Source: Nitrospirota bacterium
GTDB taxonomy: Bacteria; Nitrospirota; Thermodesulfovibrionia; Thermodesulfovibrionales; UBA6898
Length of the DNA: 40,721 nucleotides
Assembly (NCBI GenBank): GCA_021811105.1
Contig: JAJZPM010000032.1
Span: forward strand, 1-40,721
Reading direction: 5' to 3'
A program made the position numbers and the translations under genes. This document shows, piece by piece, positions 1-7,407 of the stretch. Below the pieces are notes generated by a model. The model saw only the letters and a list, made by a program, of their open reading frames with translations, was not told the DNA's origin and did no database searches. Within the stretch, counting starts at the first letter, position 1. Every line of letters begins with the position of its first letter.

Positions 1-12
1 ATAGTTCTTTTT

Positions 13-95
13 CCGTCATGCCCGAGGTTCTCAGTCGGGCATCCATGTTTTCTTAAGAATGGATTCCCGCCTAAAGACTGCGGGAATGATGACGG
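13..95. repeat. Cloverleaf-like palindromic repeat
   Basis: Closing arms CCGTCAT (13-19) and ATGACGG (89-95) enclose three nested or adjacent inverted repeats: GCCCGA/TCGGGC (20-25 and 35-40), ATCCAT/ATGGAT (41-46 and 59-64) and ATTCCCGC/GCGGGAAT (63-70 and 80-87). The whole can fold into a multi-armed structure. It resembles the REP/MITE-like dispersed intergenic repeats common in environmental bacterial genomes. No second copy was seen in this window, so dispersal is inferred. Confidence 0.7.
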
Positions 96-388
96 CCTAA
101 ATACACACACTTTATGCAACGTTAGGGATAACGCTAACCTTACTTTCAAACAAATCTTTACAAAGCCGGGCAGGAACGCCGAAAAATGGCTTGTCGCGAC
201 ACCTTACAGACCTGTCAAGAGGCCAGCCAGCCTTTTTCTGAAAGCTCACTGTGTTTAAAACTGCGGCCACGTGGAAGATAAATAAATCATGTCGTCATTA
301 CAAGACTTTTCCGGAGTTCCTGTCAGGCGTTTATTCAACGTCAGCGTTACTGCTGCAGAGTACGGAGACGACTGGCCTGAAAGGCGTC
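96..388. other. Intergenic region without recognised gene
   Basis: About 290 nt lie between the palindromic repeat and the end of apt. A plus-strand reading frame from 251 runs into the antisense of apt and has no protein-like character. A short inverted repeat GTTAG/CTAAC sits around 122-140. A weak hairpin (inner GCCT/AGGC arms) lies just past the apt stop but lacks a T-tract. No RNA gene was recognised. Confidence 0.5.
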
Positions 389-922
389 TTAATCCCCTTC
401 GAACTCGGTAAGCGCAAAGAGCTTATATCCTTTTTCGACAAGTCTCTTTTCGCCGCCCACGTCCGGGAGATTGACGATAAATGCCATCTCTGATACCGTT
501 CCGCCGAGTTTTTCGATCAATGCGGCAGCAGCAAGCGCAGTCCCCCCGGTCGCAAGGAGGTCGTCGACAAGGAGCACCTTCGCTCCCTTGACGAGGGCGT
601 CCTTGTGTATCTCGATAGTATCGGTGCCGTATTCGAGTTCGTATTCATGGCTGACCGTCTCCGCGGGAAGTTTGCCCTTTTTCCTTACCGGAACGAACCC
701 CTTGCCGAGGGTGTAGGAGAGCGCGCCCCCGATGATAAAACCCCGCGATTCGATCCCTACGATCACATCGAAGTCCACCTCTGCCGTAATATATCTCTGC
801 GTGAAACTGTCTATCACCAGTCTGAACCCCACAGGGTCCTTGATGAGCGTCGTGATATCCCGGAACATGATACCTTTTTTCGGATGGTCGGGGATCGTCC
901 TTATCTTTGATTTGATCGGCAT
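389..922 (-). CDS. apt: Adenine phosphoribosyltransferase
   Basis: Transfers phosphoribosyl from PRPP to adenine to make AMP in the cytoplasm (purine salvage). The 177-residue protein has the usual family length. The PRPP-binding loop VLLVDDLLATGGTA is at residues 116-129 and the flexible-loop region RKKGKLP at 80-86. I chose the ATG at 922 over an in-frame ATG 30 nt upstream because AGGAGG sits 7 nt before it and the upstream ATG lies inside mtnP. The start is only 14 nt after the mtnP stop. mtnP releases adenine from methylthioadenosine, so the two products act in sequence. This is the last gene of the six-gene minus-strand directon. Confidence 0.95.
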   Translation of the reverse strand: MPIKSKIRTIPDHPKKGIMFRDITTLIKDPVGFRLVIDSFTQRYITAEVDFDVIVGIESRGFIIGGALSYTLGKGFVPVRKKGKLPAETVSHEYELEYGTDTIEIHKDALVKGAKVLLVDDLLATGGTALAAAALIEKLGGTVSEMAFIVNLPDVGGEKRLVEKGYKLFALTEFEGD

Positions 923-936
923 TGCGTTTCCTCCTG

Positions 937-1701
937 TCAGCGGCATTCGCATTCGAATCTGTCGATCTTTGCGATCGCGTCTGTAATCAGCTTCTTTACG
1001 TTGTCTGCGTTCTTCTTCATGATCTTAATTATCATGTCCCATGTAACGGGTTCTTCACCCTCTTTCCAGCAGTCGTAATCGGTCGACATCGCGATCGTCT
1101 GATAGCAGATGCCCGCCTCCCTCGCCAGCGCAACCTCCGGGACCGTGGACATGTTGATCACGTCAGCGCCGAGCTTTCTGAACATGTGAGACTCGGCCTT
1201 TGTCGAAAATCTTGGCCCTTCGATCGTCACGACCGTACCCCGCGTGTGGTGCCTGAGTTTTAATTGTTTTGCGGAACCGGTCAGGATAGAGCGCAGATAC
1301 CGGCAGAAGGGCTCCGCCATCGGCGTATGGACCACCTTCTTCTCGTGGAACGTCAGAGGTCTGTGCCTGGTAAAATCGATAAACTGGTCGACGAAGACAA
1401 GGTCGCCCGGTCGTATTTTTTCGCGCAGCGAGCCCACTGCAGTAGTGGCGAGTATATGCGTGCAGCCCTCTTCCTTCAAAGCATGAATGTTCGCGCGGTA
1501 ATTTACGCCGGTAGGATATATCGAGTGGTCCTTGCCGTGCCTCGCGAGGATGACTGTGTCCACACCTTGTATCTTCCCTATCGTGAGGGCAGAGGACGGA
1601 CTGCCGTAAGGTGTCCTGACCTTCTTTTCTTTCTTCTGCCTCATCAGCCGGGGATCGTCAAGACCCGATCCGCCGATGATGGCGATTTTGATTTTCGCCA
1701 T
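937..1701 (-). CDS. mtnP: S-methyl-5'-thioadenosine phosphorylase
   Basis: Phosphorolytically cleaves methylthioadenosine, a by-product of polyamine and other SAM-dependent pathways, to adenine and 5-methylthioribose-1-phosphate. The 254-residue protein belongs to the PNP/MTAP family. GGSG (10-13) starts the phosphate-binding strand, RHG (54-56) follows, and the C-terminal [13 protein letters not shown] and STDYDCW segments carry the two Asp residues that give 6-aminopurine specificity, separating MTAP from Asn-bearing guanosine phosphorylases. The ATG at 1701 follows AAAAGGAGA. apt lies 14 nt downstream. hypB ends 56 nt upstream, so read-through from the hyp genes is possible. No methylthioribose-recycling genes are in the window. 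Confidence 0.93.
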   Translation of the reverse strand: MAKIKIAIIGGSGLDDPRLMRQKKEKKVRTPYGSPSSALTIGKIQGVDTVILARHGKDHSIYPTGVNYRANIHALKEEGCTHILATTAVGSLREKIRPGDLVFVDQFIDFTRHRPLTFHEKKVVHTPMAEPFCRYLRSILTGSAKQLKLRHHTRGTVVTIEGPRFSTKAESHMFRKLGADVINMSTVPEVALAREAGICYQTIAMSTDYDCWKEGEEPVTWDMIIKIMKKNADNVKKLITDAIAKIDRFECECR

Positions 1702-1757
1702 GTCGTCTCCTTTTCCATGCGAATTTTCCTAAAGATAAAGGACGAAAAAGGGGAAAG

Positions 1758-2414
1758 TCAAGACACCCGGTGCTTTCCGGCCGTCTCCCTGAGCCATTGC
1801 ACCCATGCGTCGAGCCCTTCGCCTGTTCTGCAGGATACCTCGAACATCTTTAATCCCGGGTTAAGCGAAAGGGCGTCTTTCCTGATCTTACTCACATCCA
1901 CATCAACGTAAGGCGCAAGGTCTATTTTGTTGATAACGAGGGCAGAAGACTCCTGGAACATGAGCGGATATTTCAGCGGCTTGTCATGCCCCTCGGCAAT
2001 GCTCAGCAGCATCACCTTCATGTCCTCGCCGACCTTGAACTCAGCCGGACAGACGAGGTTCCCCACATTTTCGATAAAGAGAAGATCGATTTCATTCAGC
2101 GGAAGATCATCAAGGACATCGGAGATCATGTTCGCGTCCAGATGGCAGGCGCCGCCGGTATTGATCTGCACCACCGGCGCACCGAATTTTTCTATCCTCT
2201 CGGCGTCATCGCTGCCCGCGATATCGCCTTCGATCACCCCGATCCGCAGACCGTCCTTCTTTGCCAGCGTCTTTTCGAGCAGGGATGTCTTTCCCGCCCC
2301 GGGTCCGCTCATGAGGTTGACCACGAATACGCCTGCCCCGTCGAATATCTTCCTGTTTTCGAGCGCGATCCTGTCGTTCGCCTCGAGGATCTTCGCCGCA
2401 ACTTTAACCTTCAT
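1758..2414 (-). CDS. hypB: Hydrogenase nickel incorporation GTPase HypB
   Basis: SIMIBI-class GTPase that with HypA delivers nickel to the large subunit of [NiFe]-hydrogenase. The 218-residue protein shows the P-loop GPGAGKTS (37-44), a Cys-His metal pair at 90-91 and Cys122 of the G-domain metal site, plus the guanine-specificity motif NKID (162-165). It lacks the N-terminal His-rich nickel-storage stretch found in some HypB proteins. The ATG at 2414 shares one base with the hypA stop (TGATG), showing translational coupling and overriding a longer upstream reading frame. No hydrogenase structural genes or hypCDEF are nearby, so the target enzyme is encoded elsewhere. Confidence 0.95.
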   Translation of the reverse strand: MKVKVAAKILEANDRIALENRKIFDGAGVFVVNLMSGPGAGKTSLLEKTLAKKDGLRIGVIEGDIAGSDDAERIEKFGAPVVQINTGGACHLDANMISDVLDDLPLNEIDLLFIENVGNLVCPAEFKVGEDMKVMLLSIAEGHDKPLKYPLMFQESSALVINKIDLAPYVDVDVSKIRKDALSLNPGLKMFEVSCRTGEGLDAWVQWLRETAGKHRVS

Positions 2415-2758
2415 CAGGAAACCTCCATGTCGACGATATCCAGTTCCCGTCCTCCGCTGACCTGAAATGAAGCCCCGCCGCAGACGGGACATTGCAGCAC
2501 ATACTCCTCTTCCACGGTAAAGTTCCGGCCGCAGTCCCTGCACCGGCCCGAGACCGCGATCTCATCTATCATTAGGACAGCGTCCTTTGCAAGGGAATCG
2601 GTCTTTATCGCGTCAAACGCAAAAAGCAGGGCATCTGTCATGATACCCGACGCCCTGCCGATCTTCAGATGAATCGATTCTATTTTCCTATAGCCTTCTT
2701 TCCTGCACTGCTCCGATACTATCTCGAGAAGGTTCGCGGCTATCGAAACCTCATGCAT
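2414..2758 (-). CDS. hypA: Hydrogenase maturation nickel metallochaperone HypA
   Basis: Binds Ni(II) through its N-terminal Met-His-Glu and hands it to hydrogenase with HypB. The 114 residues match the family length. The N-terminus reads MHEVSIA with His2 as nickel ligand. The zinc site is two CxxC pairs: Cys73/Cys76 and Cys90/Cys93. Its first 8 nt overlap the end of the YtxH-like gene and its stop overlaps the hypB start, so the three genes are likely one transcript with coupled translation. Function is secure from motifs and partner gene. Confidence 0.95.
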   Translation of the reverse strand: MHEVSIAANLLEIVSEQCRKEGYRKIESIHLKIGRASGIMTDALLFAFDAIKTDSLAKDAVLMIDEIAVSGRCRDCGRNFTVEEEYVLQCPVCGGASFQVSGGRELDIVDMEVS

Positions 2759-3068
2759 TCGGTTCCCTGGAAAGCCTCTCCTTCTCCTTTTCGTACGCCT
2801 CCTTGCCGGCGTCGATCGCGGACTTTACGAGAGACTTCTTCTGCTCGTAATATTCTTTTCCTTCGCCCACATAAGAAGTGATCTTGTCCTTAGTCTTGTC
2901 CGCATAGCCAGTCGCTTTGTCCTTCACGTCCTCGGCGAGGTCCCTGATCTTCTTCCTGGTCTCTTCTCCGGACTGGGGCGCAAGCAGGAGCGCAAGCCCC
3001 GCACCGACTATGCCGCCCAAAAGAAACGATAAAAGCATCGAACCTGAACTGTACCCTTCGTCTTTCAT
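2751..3068 (-). CDS. YtxH-like membrane-anchored protein
   Basis: 105 residues: an N-terminal hydrophobic segment rich in Gly and Leu (about 10-30) ending in LLLAPQSGEETRKKI, then a charged, Lys/Glu-rich, probably coiled-coil or amphipathic tail. The LLAPxSGxETR signature marks the YtxH/DUF (gas-vesicle GvpP-like) family, often linked to envelope stress; its molecular role is unknown. The start overlaps the stop of the upstream DUF948 gene (ATGA type) and the end overlaps hypA by 8 nt. The pairing with a DUF948 protein is common and suggests a joint membrane role. The link to hypA may be only transcriptional. Confidence 0.8.
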   Translation of the reverse strand: MKDEGYSSGSMLLSFLLGGIVGAGLALLLAPQSGEETRKKIRDLAEDVKDKATGYADKTKDKITSYVGEGKEYYEQKKSLVKSAIDAGKEAYEKEKERLSREPNA

Positions 3069-3457
3069 TTGTTCTCTCCTCTCCTCATCAGATGTGCGAT
3101 TAAATATCCGAGCGCGGCCCTGATCCCTACCTTCAGACTTGCGGCCTTGACCGCCGTCGATGAGCCTATATTGCTTACAAGGAAGTTGACTGCGCCGATC
3201 GTTTTTCCGACCTCGCGGACGGAATGAGACAACTCCTTTACATCTTCAGTCACCTCGCCAACATTATCGGTTATCGTCCTCACGCTCTTGAGAGTAAGAT
3301 TGATCTCTTCCAAGGTGGGGCGGAAGTTCTCCTCAGCGGTCTTCATCAACGTAGCCATCGCCTTCCTCATTTCGACGAGCAGCGAGACAAGATAGATGAG
3401 ATACCCCGCGATCACGACCAAGATAACGGCTATAACTATCAGCAGCACAATGTTCAT
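3065..3457 (-). CDS. DUF948 family membrane protein
   Basis: 130 residues: a strong N-terminal transmembrane helix (about 3-26), then a long heptad-patterned segment (about 27-95, many Leu/Val/Glu/Thr) and a short hydrophobic C-terminal stretch ending in Arg/Lys residues. This architecture and its position directly before a YtxH-like gene fit the DUF948 family. The biochemical function is unknown. The ATG at 3457 follows AAGGAGG. It is the first gene of the directon and has a good extended -10 promoter 11 nt upstream of the start. Confidence 0.75.
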   Translation of the reverse strand: MNIVLLIVIAVILVVIAGYLIYLVSLLVEMRKAMATLMKTAEENFRPTLEEINLTLKSVRTITDNVGEVTEDVKELSHSVREVGKTIGAVNFLVSNIGSSTAVKAASLKVGIRAALGYLIAHLMRRGENK

Positions 3458-3474
3458 CCCGCCTCCTTGTGAAG

Positions 3475-3503
3475 ATTATATCACAGATTCTCCCGGCTCC
3501 AAA
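3475..3503 (-). promoter_or_regulatory. Extended -10 promoter of the DUF948-hypAB-mtnP-apt directon
   Basis: On the minus strand a perfect TATAAT (3480-3475) is preceded by TGA (extended -10). A weak -35 TTTGGA lies 17 nt upstream (3503-3498). Predicted transcription starts near 3468, giving a short leader that carries AAGGAGG before the ATG at 3457. Confidence 0.6.
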
Positions 3504-3575
3504 AAGAGGAGCAATATTTAGATTTTATTGATAAATATACTCCAAGTAAAGCATTTTATGGTATTCTTTATCGCT

Positions 3576-4679
3576 ATGACGGATGATTTTTATATGGCAA
3601 AGGCGCTCTCCCTCGCGGCCCGCGCCCGGGGGGAGACGAGTCCCAATCCGATGGTGGGAGCAGTTCTCGTCAAGAACGGGAAGATCATCGGAGAAGGGTA
3701 CCACAAGAAAGCGGGTGGCCCCCACGCCGAGGTGATCGCGATAGACAACGCCGGCGACAGGGCAAAAGGCTCGACGCTCTATGTGAACCTCGAGCCCTGC
3801 TGCCACAAGGACAAAAGGACCCCGCCCTGCACCCGAAAGATCATAGCGGTCGGCATCCGAAAGGTCGTGATCGCGATGAAAGACCCGAATCCCAAGGTTT
3901 CGGGCAAAGGGATAACGGAACTGGAATCGGCGGGCATTAAGGTGGTATCGGAAATATTGGAGGAAAAGGCGGTCAGGCTCAACGAGTTTTACACGAAGCA
4001 CATCACGACCGGCCAGCCTTTTGTACTGCTGAAGGTCGCGATGACCCTGGACGGTAAGATCGCGACTCCCGAAGGCGAATCAAAATGGATCACGGGCGAG
4101 AAGGCCAGGGCGGCCGTCCATAGCCTGCGGGGTTCGGTCGATGCGATCCTGACTGCCATCGGCACGGTCAAGGCCGATAACCCGCGTCTCACCTGCAGGG
4201 CCGGCGAAGGTCATGATCCGGTCCGCGTTATCATCGATCCCCGTCTGGAAGTCAGACCCGACTCAAATGTGTTGTGCATTCCCCCCGAGACGATTATCGT
4301 GACGCGCCGGGACCGGGGAGACAGAGGCGGGTCGGAGGCAGAGGGGAAAAAAGGGATACTGATGAGAAGGGGTGCCCGCATCATCGAATACGAGGGGGAA
4401 AAGGTCGGGATGAAGTGGCTCCTGAAGGAACTCGGGGGCATGGGCATCACCTCCATACTCGTGGAAGGTGGGTCTTCGCTGAATTCCTACTGCCTCGAAA
4501 GCGGGATCGTTGACAAGGTCTTGTTCTTTGTCGCGCCGAAGATCATCGGCGGACGGAGCTCATTCCCCGCGGTCGGCGGCAACACGTTCAGAAGGCTCGA
4601 AGAAGCATATCGGGTTGAAGACCTGTCGGTAAAAAGGATAGGCGAAGACGTGCTTATCGAGGGATATATCCGCTATTAG
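3576..4679 (+). CDS. ribD: Bifunctional riboflavin deaminase/reductase RibD
   Basis: Catalyses the second and third steps of riboflavin synthesis: deamination of the pyrimidine intermediate and NADPH-dependent reduction of its ribose side chain. The 367-residue protein has the N-terminal CDA-fold deaminase with zinc ligands in HAE (50-52), Cys75 and Cys84 (PCCH...TPPC), and a C-terminal reductase from about residue 147 beginning with LLKVAMTLDGKIA. The ATG at 3576 gives the family N-terminus; reading upstream adds 16 unlikely residues. There is no clear Shine-Dalgarno; a -10-like TATACT lies at 3536-3541. No other rib genes are adjacent. It diverges from the DUF948 gene. Confidence 0.95.
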   Translation: MTDDFYMAKALSLAARARGETSPNPMVGAVLVKNGKIIGEGYHKKAGGPHAEVIAIDNAGDRAKGSTLYVNLEPCCHKDKRTPPCTRKIIAVGIRKVVIAMKDPNPKVSGKGITELESAGIKVVSEILEEKAVRLNEFYTKHITTGQPFVLLKVAMTLDGKIATPEGESKWITGEKARAAVHSLRGSVDAILTAIGTVKADNPRLTCRAGEGHDPVRVIIDPRLEVRPDSNVLCIPPETIIVTRRDRGDRGGSEAEGKKGILMRRGARIIEYEGEKVGMKWLLKELGGMGITSILVEGGSSLNSYCLESGIVDKVLFFVAPKIIGGRSSFPAVGGNTFRRLEEAYRVEDLSVKRIGEDVLIEGYIRY

Positions 4680-4728
4680 ATCCGCAGCTTTTTTCGCCGG
4701 CATCTACTCTTCACCGTTGTTTCTGCGG

Positions 4729-4734
4729 TATGAT
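4729..4734 (+). promoter_or_regulatory. -10 box for leaderless glk transcript
   Basis: TATGAT ends 6 nt before the glk ATG, so transcription would start at or next to the A of the start codon. No convincing -35 or Shine-Dalgarno is present. This is one of several such layouts in the window. Confidence 0.4.
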
Positions 4735-4740
4735 AGGGCT

Positions 4741-5700
4741 ATGAAGAATATTCTTGCGGCAGATATAGGGGGCACGCATAGCCGGTTTGCGCACTTCGGC
4801 GCAGAGGAAAAGGGGAATCTTTCGCTCATCGAGATCAAGTGGTTTAATACCGCTGATGCCGGTTCATTCGGGCAGTTGATAGACGCTCTGAGATCTGCCG
4901 AGATGTCCCTCAGGCCCCAGGATGCCGACATAGTCGTAATAGCGCTCGCCGGTCCCGTCGAGCATGGGACGAAAAGCTCGCCCCCGCTGATATCCTGGGA
5001 CATCGATCTTTCCACGGCAGAAAGGGATTTCGGGTTCAGGGACTCCGTGCTTATCAACGATTTTGTGGCCCAGGCGTTCGCCTGTATTTCCGCGGCGGGC
5101 AGGTCGGCCGACAGGGTGCTTGCCGGGCAACCGGCACAGGAAGCTGCCTTGGCGGTCATCGGCGCAGGAACCGGACTCGGGCACGCCGCCCTTATGCCCG
5201 ATGGAAAAGGCGGGTTTACCGCCCTTCCTTCAGAAGCGGGCCATTCGAATTTTTCATTCGTCTCGGAACGGGAATATGAATACCAGGAGTTTCTCCTGAA
5301 AGAACGGGGGGAACACTACATCACGGGAAACACTGTCGTATCGGGCGGGGGGTTGAGTTATATCCACCAGTTCCTGACCGGCGAGAAACTGCCTCCGGCC
5401 GAAGTAGCGGGAAAATTTTCAAAACATCCCGAGACGCTCGAATGGGCGGCCAGGTTTTACGGAAGGGCATGCCGCAACTTTGCCCTGCAGACCCTTGCGC
5501 TGGGCGGCCTGTACATAGCCGGCGGGGTCGCCGCAAAAAGTCCTGAGTTGGTCTTCCACAGGGCATTCGGAACAGAATTCCGCAGTTCCGACACGCTCCC
5601 GGCCCTTATCGGGAAAATACCCGTATATCTCATCAGGGACGAAAACAGCGGCCTCTGGGGCGCTGCGGAATACGGGATACGAAAATTAAGAAGTAAGTAG
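4741..5700 (+). CDS. glk: Glucokinase
   Basis: ATP-dependent phosphorylation of glucose to glucose-6-phosphate in the cytoplasm. The 319-residue protein is of the bacterial Glk (PF02685-type) family. Phosphate-binding DIGGTHSRF is near residue 8, LINDFVAQAFA lies in the sugar-binding lobe, followed by VIGAGTGLG, PSEAGHSNF and the C-terminal GGVAAK. The ATG at 4741 gives the typical MKNILAADIGGTH start; an upstream in-frame start adds 8 unlikely residues. It follows ribD by 61 nt and appears to have its own -10 box. A sugar-kinase paralogue of other specificity is possible, but the motifs favour glucose. Confidence 0.88.
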   Translation: MKNILAADIGGTHSRFAHFGAEEKGNLSLIEIKWFNTADAGSFGQLIDALRSAEMSLRPQDADIVVIALAGPVEHGTKSSPPLISWDIDLSTAERDFGFRDSVLINDFVAQAFACISAAGRSADRVLAGQPAQEAALAVIGAGTGLGHAALMPDGKGGFTALPSEAGHSNFSFVSEREYEYQEFLLKERGEHYITGNTVVSGGGLSYIHQFLTGEKLPPAEVAGKFSKHPETLEWAARFYGRACRNFALQTLALGGLYIAGGVAAKSPELVFHRAFGTEFRSSDTLPALIGKIPVYLIRDENSGLWGAAEYGIRKLRSK

Positions 5701-5722
5701 CATATTGGGAAATCCCTCCTAT

Positions 5723-5771
5723 CCTCCCTTTGCCAAAGGGAGGTAAATTACCCCTCTTTGGCAAAGAGGGG
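5723..5771. repeat. Double palindrome (two 21-nt hairpins)
   Basis: Two perfect 21-nt palindrome-type hairpins lie in tandem: 5723-5743 (CCTCCCTTTG / CAAAGGGAGG with central C) and 5751-5771 (CCCCTCTTTG / CAAAGAGGGG with central G). Flanks AAATCCCTCC (from 5710) and GGGGAGATTT (about 5776-5785) are imperfectly inverted, so a larger cruciform of about 75 nt is possible. It lies just after glk and could act as a transcript-end structure, but looks like a dispersed REP-type element. Confidence 0.75.
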
Positions 5772-5821
5772 TAAGGGGAGATTTTATTAATCTGTCAACT
5801 TACCTCTGCACTTATTAGTTC

Positions 5822-5857
5822 CTATTTACTATTTACTATTCACTTTTCACTGTTCAC
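5822..5857. repeat. Degenerate 7-nt tandem repeat (TATTTAC/TATTCAC type)
   Basis: Five consecutive heptamers run as TATTTAC, TATTTAC, TATTCAC, TTTTCAC, TGTTCAC. They lie between the double palindrome and the decayed gene on the minus strand. A shorter copy of the same family is at 11254-11276. Such short heptameric tandem repeats occur as dispersed intergenic elements; the function is unknown. Confidence 0.65.
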
Positions 5858-5863
5858 TGTTTT

Positions 5864-6083
5864 TCAGACCCGTGGTTTGGCGAGTATTTCGAGCACCCGT
5901 AAATCGAGGAACCTCTTGGACGCCGCCGATTTCAGCACCATGACCGTGTCCGCACCGTATCCGGTACCGGCGATCGCGATCACTTCTTCTCCTGCCTTCG
6001 GACAAGGTCTGCCTTACGACTTCAAGACAGGCGCCGGTATTCTCCTTCCCGACTTTTTCGAAATAGACCACCTTCATTTCCAT
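5864..6083 (-). pseudogene. Frameshifted pyruvate-kinase C-terminal-domain-like protein
   Basis: The minus-strand start gives MEMKVVYFEKVGKENTGACL, like the N-terminus of stand-alone pyruvate kinase alpha/beta-domain proteins. After about 29 codons the sense is lost. Moving one base at the CC of 5995-5996 (an extra G on the coding strand) restores GEEVIAIAGTGYGADT and ends VLEILAKPRV before a TGA at 5864-5866. That end matches the C-terminus of the same family (allosteric-site fold, no kinase active site). Even repaired the product is only about 72 residues, against roughly 190 in typical members as I recall them, so the middle may also be deleted. A sequencing error could explain the shift but not the short length. 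Confidence 0.6.
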
Positions 6084-6139
6084 CTCTCACACACCCCGCT
6101 CAACCTGTTAAAATGTCCTTCCTTCCCGCTAAAAGTTAT

Positions 6140-6145
6140 CGTATA
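6140..6145 (+). promoter_or_regulatory. -10 box upstream of the gene at 6184
   Basis: A perfect TATAAT lies 38 nt before the ATG at 6184; the leader contains CAGGAG. No good -35 was found, so this call is tentative. Confidence 0.4.
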
Positions 6146-6183
6146 ATAGAGAAAAAGTCAATTGAAACACCAGGAGTTGCACC

Positions 6184-6549
6184 ATGGCGGGGGAAGAACG
6201 ATTCAAACGGTGGAGTCTCAAAGAAAGCGACCTCGACGATCTGACGCCTGCAAAGGCAAGGGACCTTGTCATCAAATGTTTTTTCGAGGCGCAGAAGGAG
6301 ACGTTCGAGAGGGCCAGGCAGGACCTCGGGATCTCGTTCAATGCACGCGACCTCATGACCACCGTGGAGGGATCGATTAAGCTGGCGTTCCGCGGAGCGG
6401 GGGAAGACTTTGAAAGACCGACGAAGGCAAGTCTGTCGAAGGTGGTCGAGGCGCTTTCGAAGAAGGCCGCGTCATGGGGTACGCCGCAGGACATCATCGA
6501 CTATCATAAGTTACAGATGCGGAAGATCATAGGTCTTCTGAGGGACTGA
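6184..6549 (+). CDS. Conserved hypothetical protein, helical, 121 residues
   Basis: I do not recognise the family. The product is soluble, mostly charged and predicted helical, with no signal peptide, no membrane segment and no obvious catalytic motif. The start ATG is preceded by CAGGAG at good spacing. Codon use looks like that of neighbouring genes and the frame is clean over its length, so it is likely a real gene. It is followed 54 nt later by a TPR protein with its own promoter-like box. It diverges from the decayed gene at 5864-6083. Confidence 0.7.
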   Translation: MAGEERFKRWSLKESDLDDLTPAKARDLVIKCFFEAQKETFERARQDLGISFNARDLMTTVEGSIKLAFRGAGEDFERPTKASLSKVVEALSKKAASWGTPQDIIDYHKLQMRKIIGLLRD

Positions 6550-6592
6550 CGGCAGGCGGGATTTCCTCTCGCAAGGAAGGCCTGCGATCTGG

Positions 6593-6598
6593 TAAAAT
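6593..6598 (+). promoter_or_regulatory. -10 box for leaderless TPR-protein transcript
   Basis: TAAAAT ends 5 nt before the ATG at 6604, and no Shine-Dalgarno precedes that ATG. Transcription would start at the start codon. The -35 is poor. Confidence 0.35.
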
Positions 6599-6603
6599 GC
6601 ACT

Positions 6604-7356
6604 ATGGTATCAAAATCTAAAATAAATATTGTATCGAGGCTCTCCTCGGAGTTCAGCAGCGACATCAAGGCGGACAACGTAACATATCACGTCCAGACCG
6701 AAGACATGGGGCTGAAAACGTGCAAGGTAATATCGAAAGTGTTCCTGAAGGGAGAGGTGGTGCTGTCGAGAAAAACCGATTATGCGCACCTCGTAAAACT
6801 CGAAAAATTCGGACAAAAGCTCGCTTCCCTTATGGAGAATCACCATAAGACTACGATCGATCTCTTTCTCAAGGAGAAGGCAAGGCAGAAAAAGTCCAAG
6901 CCGGAGTATTTTGAAGACGTAAAACAACTGCTGCGAAAAGGGGGCGCGAAGGAGGCATTGAGGACTTTGCGGGAGGCGCTCGCGAATTTTCCGGGCGACC
7001 CTTTTCTGCTTTCGTATTATGGTTGTCTTGTCGCCGTAGCAGAGAACAATCCAAAGGAGGGCGTCGGAATATGCAGGGAGGCCCTCGCCGGGTTCAAGGA
7101 ATCACAGTCCTTCGGCAGTGAGTTCTTCTATCCGGTCTTCTATCTGAACCTCGGCAGGGCATATCTGAAAGACAACAACAAGACTGACGCGGTGAAGGCC
7201 TTCCAGGAAGGGCTGAAACACGACCGGGAAAACCATGACCTGCTATGGGAATTGACGAAACTCGGCAAAAGAAAACGGCCTCCGGTACCTTTCCTCGAAC
7301 GCTGCAACCCGATCAACAAATACATCGGAATGCTCATCTCGAAGGTCAGTAAGTAG
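6604..7356 (+). CDS. Tetratricopeptide-repeat protein
   Basis: 250 residues without signal peptide. The N-terminal ~90 residues resemble no family I know, but contain a short beta-rich stretch (VTYHVQTEDMG, then VISKVFLKGEVVLSRKTDY), as in small secretion- or pilus-system-associated proteins. Residues about 105-225 contain TPR-like helical pairs: AKEALRTLREALANFPGDPF, then FYLNLGRAYLKDNNKTDAVK. TPRs mediate protein-protein contacts; the partner is unknown. The gene converges with purC, with 51 nt between the stops. Confidence 0.75.
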   Translation: MVSKSKINIVSRLSSEFSSDIKADNVTYHVQTEDMGLKTCKVISKVFLKGEVVLSRKTDYAHLVKLEKFGQKLASLMENHHKTTIDLFLKEKARQKKSKPEYFEDVKQLLRKGGAKEALRTLREALANFPGDPFLLSYYGCLVAVAENNPKEGVGICREALAGFKESQSFGSEFFYPVFYLNLGRAYLKDNNKTDAVKAFQEGLKHDRENHDLLWELTKLGKRKRPPVPFLERCNPINKYIGMLISKVSK

Positions 7357-7407
7357 AAATTTTCACGGTAATGTTGCTGCAGCAGGGAGAACCACCTCAA
7401 AAAATCT

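Noticed and set aside
251-493. Plus-strand open frame of 80 codons
   Set aside because: It overlaps the antisense of apt, has no ribosome site and reads as low-complexity translated spacer.
5877-6146. Plus-strand 89-codon frame opposite the frameshifted gene
   Set aside because: No ribosome site; the minus strand gives recognisable family ends on both sides of the shift.
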